DNA from: Linyphia triangularis
Taxonomy: Eukaryota; Arthropoda; Arachnida; Araneae; Linyphiidae
NCBI GenBank assembly: GCA_963978545.1
Contig: OZ021730.1
Coordinates: 8,625,796 to 8,689,795, forward strand
Direction of reading: 5' to 3'
Length of the DNA stretch: 64,000 nt
The notes beneath the pieces were generated by a model. It had not been told where the DNA came from and searched no databases. It saw nothing but the letters and a program-made list of their open reading frames with translations. The translations under genes and the position numbers were made by a program. Below are positions 32,601-40,354 of the stretch, in pieces. Every line of letters starts with the position of its first letter. Position 1 is the first letter of the stretch.

Positions 32601-32855
32601 TAGAGATGTGCGTAGTGTGAGTACAGTGCTGGGGTAATCATGAGAAATAAAGAGACATACTCCTCCAGACACTGCATTACCACGGGCAACATCTTTCCTA
32701 ATGCAACTATACCTACGGATCTTAGATGTACAAGAATCCTTCAAGAAAGTTTCTTGAAGTGCCAAACATGCTGGATGATAAAGTGAAATTATGTTTTTCA
32801 CATCATCCTTCCTAGACCTAAAACCGCGACAATTCCAAGAAACAAAAGAAGCCAT
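29656..32855 (-). pseudogene. nLTR-2 ORF2, internally deleted
   Basis: Starts at ATG 32855, overlapping the ORF1 stop. EEP endonuclease and RT are intact, including YVDD, but after SANYYCRI-like text (IANYYCRIKSD) about 470 bases present in nLTR-1 are missing. The junction is a short GATAGC-type repeat, and the frame stops at 30243. RNase H text resumes at about 30249 in another frame (DSLSALTSLEH...) through GNELADSVAKAA to FLRVIGFL at 29656. The piggyBac TTAA site replaces the last codons. The first RNase H acidic blocks are lost, so it is non-functional. Confidence 0.85.
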
Positions 32856-33994
32856 TAACTATTAAGTGAATATTTTAAAGGAGTGTCGGATTCTTCAGTG
32901 ATGTCTTCGTCCTCATCAGATGGGTGAAGTTTCACCACATCCGAATCCTTAAAAGAACGAAGAATGTTGAAAGGGTTAGAGGGCCTCTCTCGAGAAAGTC
33001 CTCCTTTGGCAGATTTTAATTTTCTTGTTTGTAAAGCTTTTGATTTAGCTAAGGATTTTTTAACAATCGTTGGTCGTTTTGTTACCTCTACAGATGACTT
33101 TTGAGGCAACTTAACAAGAGGTGATACAGGGGTTTCCGTTTGGGTGCTTTTACTGCTGAAAGTTTTTTTACAAACATCAGCGTAAGCAACACCAGTTTTA
33201 GGGGTCCTAGAATCAACTAGTCTCCTAGCATCAAAGTAGGATAAATTCTGGTTCACACGCACGGTCTGGATTTCTTTTTCCTTTACCCACTGTGGACATG
33301 ATCGAGAGTATGACGGATGCGTGCCATTGCAATTGACACACTTCTCGGGTGCTTTGCAATTAGCACTGTCATGTCCAGTACCTGCACAACGCGCGCATGT
33401 TTCCGTTTCCCCACGACACGCTGTTTGAGAGTGGCCAAATTTCTGGCACTTGAAACAGCGAAGTGGGTTCGGAATATACGGACGGACATGGCAATTCAGG
33501 TACCCCGCCTTCACATGAGACGGCAAAGTGGGTAAATCAAAAGTGACAATTAGATGTTTAGTAGGTATTATGTTCCCATCTCGGCGTATTGTAATGCGGT
33601 GGACGGCTGAAACATGCTGATCACGAAGATGATCGAGTATCTCGTCCTCCGCTGTATGGTATAAGTCTGATTCAGACACAACACCACGAGATTTATTAAG
33701 GGAACCATGTTCCTTCACAGTAACCGGGAGTGAACCGAAATTTTCAATTTTTAAAATGTTCTTCGCTTGCTGATGGTTGCGAACTTCAACAAGTAAATCC
33801 CCGGACCTCAGTTTTTTAACTAAAGCCGTATCACCAACCAACGATTTTAATGTTTTCTCAATAAGAAATGGAGAGACCTTCTCAAAGGAGCCCTCCTGGC
33901 GATGCACAATGAAGAATTTTGCACGAGTTTGTAGCAAAGGTTCAGGACAATGTTGCTCCCCACTAGGAGGAGAAGAAGAAGATGTAGTAGCCAT
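32855..33994 (-). CDS. nLTR-2 ORF1, gag-like zinc-knuckle protein
   Basis: 379 aa from ATG 33994 (the open frame extends upstream without a better ATG). It has GSFEKVSPFLIEKTLKS, KLRSGDLLVEV and three knuckles: CFKCQKFGHSQTAC, CARCAGTGHDSANC and CVNCNGTHPSYSRSC, with an acidic HPSDEDEDITEE tail. Its product could in principle complement nLTR-1 ORF2, whose own ORF1 is broken. The stop TAA overlaps the ORF2 ATG as TAATG. Confidence 0.9.
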   Translation of the reverse strand: MATTSSSSPPSGEQHCPEPLLQTRAKFFIVHRQEGSFEKVSPFLIEKTLKSLVGDTALVKKLRSGDLLVEVRNHQQAKNILKIENFGSLPVTVKEHGSLNKSRGVVSESDLYHTAEDEILDHLRDQHVSAVHRITIRRDGNIIPTKHLIVTFDLPTLPSHVKAGYLNCHVRPYIPNPLRCFKCQKFGHSQTACRGETETCARCAGTGHDSANCKAPEKCVNCNGTHPSYSRSCPQWVKEKEIQTVRVNQNLSYFDARRLVDSRTPKTGVAYADVCKKTFSSKSTQTETPVSPLVKLPQKSSVEVTKRPTIVKKSLAKSKALQTRKLKSAKGGLSRERPSNPFNILRSFKDSDVVKLHPSDEDEDITEESDTPLKYSLNS

Positions 33995-34876
33995 AAGAGT
34001 AGGTAAAAAGATTCGGGTACTAGAATCCCACCCACCATGGAGTCCACGATATTGGGGATAGTGTATACCGGCAAGCAACAAAAATAATGAAAAAAGGAAA
34101 ACGAGAACTCAACTATTGCGCACGGTATGCCACTACCGGGTTATCCAGTACCTATACGCGGACGACTCGTCCCTGTAGAAGTCTCCACCCTTAACGAGAT
34201 TCCCAGCAGACGAGCCGAACGCTTGATCCCTAGCCGCCGACGAAGTCGGACGACCAGCCGATTGATACACACGGGACCAATGTGCACCTCCCGTTTATCT
34301 GAAGCAAGGGCCAAAGTAGTGTATTGGGACAGTATGTCGTCCCTCAACTACCAGGATCCCCCTTTCCAGGGACACGGGTCTCCACGCACGGCAAACACGT
34401 GGGTGATATAATCCCCAAGAGAAGCTGATAGCAACAGAGCGGCACAAAGCTTCTCAAGGGGAGCCCTCACCTCTGAAGAGGTAACCACAACGAGGGAAGG
34501 AAGAGAAGCCAAACAATAAATACAGAACCCAAAAAAGAAGGTAAAACAGAAGAAGGGATAGATCACTGGGGCGCCCCGGGGTTGTGAAGCCCGTATTTAC
34601 TTTGAGAAAGTAAACCCCTGAGGGGGGGTGTTCGCAGAGATTCACCCTCCGTGACTTGGTTCCTTCCTCGATTCCCTGCAACTTCGCCAACTTCTCTCTG
34701 GTGGCCGTGGAGGACGCGCTGGACCATCTCGACCGTATGATCGATCCCAAAAGTCGGATAGTGCGGGACCGAATGCGTCACCTCTTGACCCAAGCGAAGG
34801 TGCGTCTGAACGAGAGACGGATCAAGTACAAGGTGAATCAAAACTCTGCCGTCGACCTGACTTTGGACCCTGACGG

Positions 34877-35189
34877 TTGGTTGGTTGGTTGTGAGTTATC
34901 TGGCGCAAAAGCAACAAAAAGGCTATACTGCGCCGAAACCATACATATATTTAAAAGGTTTTAAAAATACACTTGTTTACAGGAAGAGAATAATAAAAAC
35001 TTTTAAAGTTGATGTATTAAATAAGGTAATAAAAACCTATCTCCTGTAAAAACGAGATTCATATGTGGCGGTGAGCTTAAAATCGAAGACAATGAAGGAT
35101 GACATGAATTAAAAAGGCGTTGCCTTATCAAATTAAAAGAAGAGCATTCTGATAAAATGTGAAAAACTGTTAAAATTACTCCACAGGAA
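34877..35189 (-). mobile_element. 5'-truncated LINE 3' end inside gene A
   Basis: Flanked by ttggaccctgacgg (34863-34876 and 35190-35203). On the minus strand it encodes an ORF2 C-terminus (CGVILTVFHILSECSSF), then a 3' UTR with GGCGCAGTATAGCC...TTGCGCCAGATAACTC and a (CAAC)n tail. This tail is shared with the SINE at 14092. Confidence 0.88.
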
Positions 35190-35899
35190 TTGGACCCTGA
35201 CGGAGAGCCGATCATTGAGATGCTGCGTCGCCTCCAGCAAGATGCCGCAAAGCGGTACGCTTTTTTGAAAAAATACTGGAGATGTTCGGAGGAGAGAGAG
35301 GTGTTTTCACACGTGAAAAAAGAACCTTCGAAAACCTGCCCGAGTGCCGTCCCTTTACCTCCACCCTCGGAACGGACGTCCCTGCTGCCTTCGGCTCTCG
35401 AAACACCCCCGCCTACGCCTCACACTCCCTCTGTCTCACGCGAGCCGGTCACACTGGAAGATACCCTGCTCTCTCCCCACTGGATACCGGCTCAAGGAGT
35501 TGTGACGACGAACGATGTGGAAAGTATTGTGCACCTCCGTGTGAAATGGAACACAAGAGAAATTGTGCTGTGCACAAATGAAGGATATAAAACATTTCCT
35601 GCTTCCATTCTGCCATAGAGAGATGGTGGAAGATGGACAAAACCGATGGGTGGCGTGTATATATCTTGTTGTGAATAGACTCTTTTGTACATATCTTGTT
35701 GTGGTGAACTGAATTCGATATCTTGTGTTACCCTGCGTGGTAAGTAAACTAACAATGTATACATTTTTTTAAATAAATCTGCACAAAGATGGTGCATGTT
35801 ACAAAAACAAAGTATTCTCTTGTCTTATTTTGTGCAGTAAGAGTTAACTAACAGATTTAGAAAAATTAAAAAAAACGCTAGAAAAAATCACATAATAAT

Positions 35900-36370
35900 T
35901 AAAAAAAAAAAACGCGAAACATCCAACGTTGACTTCTTTAGAAAAAGATAGTTATATAATATAAAAATTAAATTAAAAACGTTAGAAACAGACAGAAAAA
36001 ATCACACGTAAATAATTAAAAAAAAAAGCGAAACATCCAACGTTGACTTCTTTAGAAAAAGATAGTTATATAATATAAAAATTAAAATAAAAACGCTAGA
36101 AACAGACAGAAAAAATCACACGTAAATAATTAAAAAAAAACGCGAAACATCCAACGTTGACTTCTTTAGAAAAAGATAGTTATATACCCTATTTAAAAAA
36201 TTAAAATAATAATGTTAGAAACAAACAGAAAAAATCACACGCAAATAATTAAAAAACGCCAAACCTCTAACGTTGACTTCTTTAGAAAAAGATCACGTGT
36301 CAAGAATTTAAAAACCGCCAAACTTCCAACGTTGACTTGACGGAAAAAAATCAACGAGTATGGAATTTAA
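35900..36370. repeat. TCAACGTTGGA repeat array (right arm)
   Basis: Inverse of 8840-9235, but with one more unit of about 115 bases: CATCCAACGTTGACTTC occurs at about 35920, 36030 and 36145 against two in the left arm. No gene seen between 35619 and 37128 apart from regulatory sites. Confidence 0.7.
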
Positions 36371-36480
36371 AAACTGCCTCCAACGTCGACTTCTTTAGAA
36401 AGAGACGGAAACAATCACGTCGAAAGAAAACACTTTGTTTTCCTTCGTTCCATTCTTCCAACGTTGGTGATACCAGGGGC

Positions 36481-36538
36481 GCAAAAGAATGGGTCTCGAA
36501 TCGTGATACGGACACGACTTCGAGACCCATTCTTTTGC
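36481..36538. repeat. Long perfect hairpin (right arm)
   Basis: Same 58-base structure as 8707-8764: 20 perfect pairs plus 5 inner pairs around a 7-base loop, with no base changes in the stem. Confidence 0.85.
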
Positions 36539-36643
36539 TTTAAAAATAAACAAAACTTACGTGTCACACAGTTGTTTCGGATGATGTGTATTTTGCTGTG
36601 GTCTCCCTTTTCTCGGATGAATCAGTGAACGACATATGGCGAT

Positions 36644-36687
36644 AAGACTGTCAGTGTTTGAGATTTTTTCCAAACACTGACAGTCTT
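36644..36687. repeat. 17-bp hairpin (right arm)
   Basis: AAGACTGTCAGTGTTTG at 36644-36660 pairs perfectly with 36671-36687 around a 10-base loop; the left-arm copy has a longer loop. Confidence 0.85.
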
Positions 36688-36825
36688 AACGAAAGAGGTC
36701 GTCAAGACAAGAAGCCACGGGAAACCCACTCGATGGACGCAATCCTTCTGGACGGAATGGAGTGTGACGAAAAGGGATATCTTCTTTTATAGCTGTACGA
36801 AGGAGTGAGGGGGAAGGAGAGGCCG

Positions 36826-36991
36826 TTTCTAGAATGTTCGAAGTGTTTCGCAACAGACGGTAGTGACGTCAGTCTTTGGCATTGATCCAAACCTTGAAAC
36901 GGAGAATACCGGAATCATTCTTTGGCACCGGTCCAAGGTCACGCGACTCTCCGCAGCGCCTCTATAAGGGCTCCGACCGCTCTATAAAAAG
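36826..36991 (+). promoter_or_regulatory. Gene B promoter, right arm: heat-shock element, CRE, TATA
   Basis: tTTCtaGAAtgTTCg at 36826-36840, TGACGTCA at 36864-36871 and TATAAAAAG at 36983-36991, in that order, ending about 138 bases before the ATG. A single unit, unlike the duplicated left arm. Confidence 0.68.
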
Positions 36992-37128
36992 GGAACGCGC
37001 TCTTTCTTGCTTACCTTCGACTCGTCAGATCTCTCTCTAAAAGCTCTTGCTAAAAGCTCTCTCCTTCGCACCAAATGGATTTTTTCCGGGAAGTCTCATC
37101 GTCTCACCTCCGACCTCCCATTGGTTAG

Positions 37129-38795
37129 ATGAAGACGGAAGCCGTGCAGCATTTAGCTCACAGGGTCCAACCTTATAGGATTCTTCACCACGGTAATAAA
37201 ATATCCTTTGAGAAAAGAAGGAAGCCAGACTTCAGCAACTCCGACCGTGACAAACGTATGCGGGACAACCTTTTCAGGACCCACAAGGAATCCGGAGTCC
37301 CCCATCCCCTCCGACACCTGGACTGGTTGAAGGTGTTCAAGCGATTGGCAGGAACCCAGTCCAACGCCAAATATGGAAGTAGAAAAGCCAACACCGACGT
37401 GCGGGTGTGGTTTCACTGGGATCACCATTTCCTGGTGAAGTACTGTTTCACCTTCGGGCAACAGACGGTGGCGGAAAATACGTGGCATGTGGTGCAGACG
37501 ACGTCCGTCCCTCTGTTGTATTACGAACCACAGAGACCGAACGTGAAGAGGCAGTCGTTCTTAATGAATCCGGAGCAGCAAAAGTGCTACAAGAGGTACG
37601 TCCTCCAACCCCATCAATGCTACGTGATACACCCCGAGACAACGTACGTGTTGATGGCCGTGCAAAAAACGCTATTCACTTTCCACGTCGTCTCCGAGTG
37701 GGTGAAGGGAAGGTGCCCAAGAGAGTGCGAGACGTGGGAAGAAAGCCCTTCCGTGGAAGAAGAAAAAGAAGAAGAAAGGCACGAGGAAAGAACCACAGAG
37801 AAAGAAATTCCGAGCGATGGAAGAGCGTTAAATTTGACGGTTCCGATAGAGACTAGGACCATATCGTCTTCTACCGCTACTTCTCCACCCGTGGACCCAC
37901 CTCCTGTGATATATAATTCGTCCCCTTACCTACCTCGCTATCACCCCTTACCAATTCCCTTGGTGGAGTGGTCATTACTAGAAGGTCAGGAGGAGCCGCT
38001 CAATCTGAGTCGTGACCCATTGAACTTAACAATTCTCACAAACTTGGAAGCTCCTACGGACTCCATGGGGGTAACCGTGACAACTCACGACGTATCAGCT
38101 CCCGTGGACGTGCCAGCTCCCATGGACGTGCCAGCTCCCGCGGACGTGCCAGCTCCCATGGAATTTTGGACCCTTAGCCCTCCGGAGACGACAGACGCAT
38201 CCGGCAACCTGGAGATGGCACGAACCTTTCTTCAACAAGGTGAGACTTGTAAATTTCGAATTTATTACTATTTATTAAAATGTATTTTTTTCTTTAAAAT
38301 GATACCTTAATTGTAATTATATCTTATTTCAAAGTAAATGGAACTAATTTTGGAAGTAAACAAAAATGTAGTTATTTCATGCATGTTTTTTTAACTTCAT
38401 TTCAAAGTAAATGGTACTAATTTTGGAAGTAAACAAAAATGTAGTTATTCATGCATGTTTTTTAAACTTCAAAGTCGAAATTCTCGAAATGCCGTTTTTT
38501 TTTCATGTTTATTTGGAGGGGCATAGCTTTAAATCTATATGACATAAATGCTTGAAATTTTCTATACATGTTTCTCTAATGTATTTAAGTACCCTAACTC
38601 GAGGAATTATTGATAAATAGCATATTTTTTTAAATAATGATTGAAGAATCAGTTATTGAATGAGATCCCCAAATGTTGTTGAATTTAACATGGGTTCCTA
38701 TGAAAGAGAAAGAAAAAATGTGGGAAAATCGATTGAACTTATATATGTTTTTTTGTTTTGTTTCAGAATCCAGTACCATGTGGTACTTTGAATGA
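37129..38795 (+). CDS. Gene B, right-arm copy: PLNLS-motif protein of unknown function
   Basis: Exon 1 is 37129-38239, the GTGAG donor is at 38240, acceptor TTTCAG ends at 38766, and exon 2 is 38767-38795, ending MWYFE. The total is about 379 aa. Without splicing the frame would run into AT-rich intron codons to 38310, which look non-coding. Domains are as in the left copy: basic N-terminal region, Glu/Arg stretch, PLNLS and PLNLT near 290-301, DVPAPM repeats near 323-344. AATAAA follows at 38869. It lacks one G present in the left copy just before the donor, so the two copies end in different residues. No known family recognised. Confidence 0.78.
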
Positions 38796-39586
38796 AAAAA
38801 TGTAATACATGGATTGGTTGTCTACAAAAACTACAATTGTATATATAAAAATGTATTATTAATTGTTAAATAAATATTTTATTTTTGAGACATGTTTTCT
38901 TTTATTTTACATTTATAATGTAAAAGTTATTTATATCTAGAACATGGTTAGAAGCATCTGTTATTCAAAATAATAAAAAGTTTATACTAATAAATTTTAA
39001 TTATAATTCTTTATTGATGAATATATTTTATCTATTTACGAATGATTATGTAATTAAAATAATTTTGAAAAGAAAGATACATTTTTAATGAAAGAGAAGC
39101 ACCACACACAATGAGAATAAAAGTTTTTGAAATAAAAATGAGTCTATGTCGAAAAAAAAACATTTTGACAAAATCCAACTACGTTGGTGAACGTTTTGTA
39201 TAGAGGTGACTGAAGATACATTTTGACATGGAAAGGTCATTTGCCAAAGTTGCAAAAAAGGTTCGTGAAAATGAATGAGGAACGTTTCCACGTTTATCCA
39301 TTGAACGTGGGAAAGTGAACTTGTTGCCACCGTATGCGGACATAGAACGGTCAACATTCAATAAGAGGTTTTCGCACGTCGATTTTCAAAAAAAAAATCG
39401 GTTCGGTTTGACACCTTGCTTGTAGACGCTCCTTGTGTATGTTTTTGTTTTGGAGAGCGAATCGATTTAGCCATCTAATCGATGATTTGAAAAAAAAGAA
39501 TCGATTCGCATTCCAAAAAATCATTAACGCGTTTCCAGTTTGATTCAGAAAGAGTACCGGTGCTTCATTATTTTTTCGAGCGACTG
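38796..39586. other. Terminal non-coding part of right arm
   Basis: Gene B 3' end with AATAAA (38869-38874), then AT-rich sequence mirroring 5409-6202, to the terminus CGAGCGACTG at 39577-39586. No gene seen. Confidence 0.6.
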
Positions 39587-39588
39587 TA

Positions 39589-40008
39589 ACTTTGTTTGCA
39601 TTGCAGTGGTTGTGGTATTAGGCTTGGATACGGATATATAAGAAATTTGTAATTGGCAAGAGTATGAGAGAGTTGTCTGAGTGCTGATACTATTTATAGG
39701 CTTGGGTTGAACTGCAGTGGAGTAAGTTTTTTGTCCGGTTTTTGTGGGAGATGCTGGCACTAGAGCCTTTGCCTCAGGATAAGACACACGGGTTGTGGTT
39801 CTGATTTCTTGAATCTTTTTTTCGCGCAGCAATTCGGGGCATAATCGGGAATATGCAGGGTGGTCGCCATTGCAATTGATGCAATGGGAATCTGCGAAGC
39901 AGTCCCGATCAGCATGGTCTGCTTTTCCACAGTTACCACATGTGTCTGGCCGATTGCACGTATTCTAGAATGTCCGAACCGTTGGCACTTAAGGCATACA
40001 TATACATT
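39589..40008 (-). pseudogene. nLTR-B ORF1, zinc-knuckle part
   Basis: Minus strand: CLKCQRFGHSR, a frameshift, then CGNCGKADHADRDC and CINCNGDHPAYSRLC, then REKKIQEIRTTTRVSYPEAKA up to MQTKL, where the TA-element inserted. The frame continues at 5406 on the far side. Confidence 0.82.
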
Positions 40009-40354
40009 CCAAATTGCAAAATTCGACCAAAATATGTAATTTTGGTTTTTGATGCAAAAATATTCTCCAATTCTTTAGCTTTAAAATGATATCCTGACCA
40101 TGCTGATAGTCAAAGTACTTTTTAAGTTACAGCGAGTTTTATGAAGATCGATGTAAAAAAAAATTAGTTTCGGTTTCAAAATCTTGAAGGCCTAACAAGA
40201 TTATGTTTTATTCTGATATATTTTTAAATTGTTGCGACCCAACCTTTTATTATTTTAGAAATATTTTTAAATAGTTATTTTTAATATGTGGTGTTAGTCC
40301 GCTGAACTGAACATCAGGAATTTTGGAAAGTCCAGAAAAAAGCAAAGAAGTCAG
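40009..40354. other. Unassigned AT-rich stretch
   Basis: No gene or recognisable repeat. Its last four bases, TCAG, are the left target duplication of the gypsy array. Confidence 0.5.

Larger units (their letters stand above)
22572..34627 (-). mobile_element. nLTR-2, non-LTR retrotransposon with nested piggyBac
   Basis: Minus-strand element flanked by gtgttcgcagag at 22560-22571 and 34628-34639. The 5' end at 34627 has the family CCTCAGGGG start and the 3' end at 22572 the (CAAA)n tail. Close relative of nLTR-1. Parts: 5' UTR 33995-34627, ORF1, ORF2 with a deletion, then a piggyBac insertion at the ORF2 end, then the 3' UTR at 22572-22803. Confidence 0.9.
22534..35618 (+). pseudogene. Gene A, right-arm copy, split by two retroelements
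   Basis: Pieces: 22534-22571 (ATG, MTPYKFSKG), 34640-34876 and 35204-35618 (stop TAG). nLTR-2 lies in the first gap and a LINE 3' fragment in the second, and both made target duplications, so the gene is broken here. The remaining codons match the left copy with a few replacements (for example DHLDRMIDP for DHLDRLIDP, EREVFSH for ERKVFPH). This arm, not the left one, has the TATAAAAAG promoter at 22347. Confidence 0.82.
5409..39586. mobile_element. TA-element: large long-TIR element carrying genes A, B and a RING gene
   Basis: Both ends read CAGTCGCTCG inward and are flanked by TA at 5407-5408 and 39587-39588. Deleting the element and one TA restores an open reading frame across nLTR-B ORF1 (MQTKL then VCIKSTKPQQ), so the boundaries are exact. 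The left arm is 5409-10340. The right arm is 22395-22571 plus 34640-34876 plus 35204-39586, nearly identical in inverse order. The core is 10341-22394, less nLTR-1. De-nested size is about 13.5 kb. TA target duplication with CAGT ends is typical of Tc1/mariner/pogo-type transposition, but no DDE transposase is seen, so mobilisation in trans is inferred. Coding parts are visibly richer in G and C than the surrounding DNA. Confidence 0.85.
22395..39586. repeat. Right terminal inverted repeat of the TA-element, interrupted
   Basis: Inverted copy of 5409-10340. It is split by nLTR-2 (22572-34627) and by a LINE 3' fragment (34877-35189), both with target duplications, so the pre-insertion arm is about 4.8 kb. 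It carries gene A (disrupted) and gene B (intact) on the plus strand. Confidence 0.9.
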
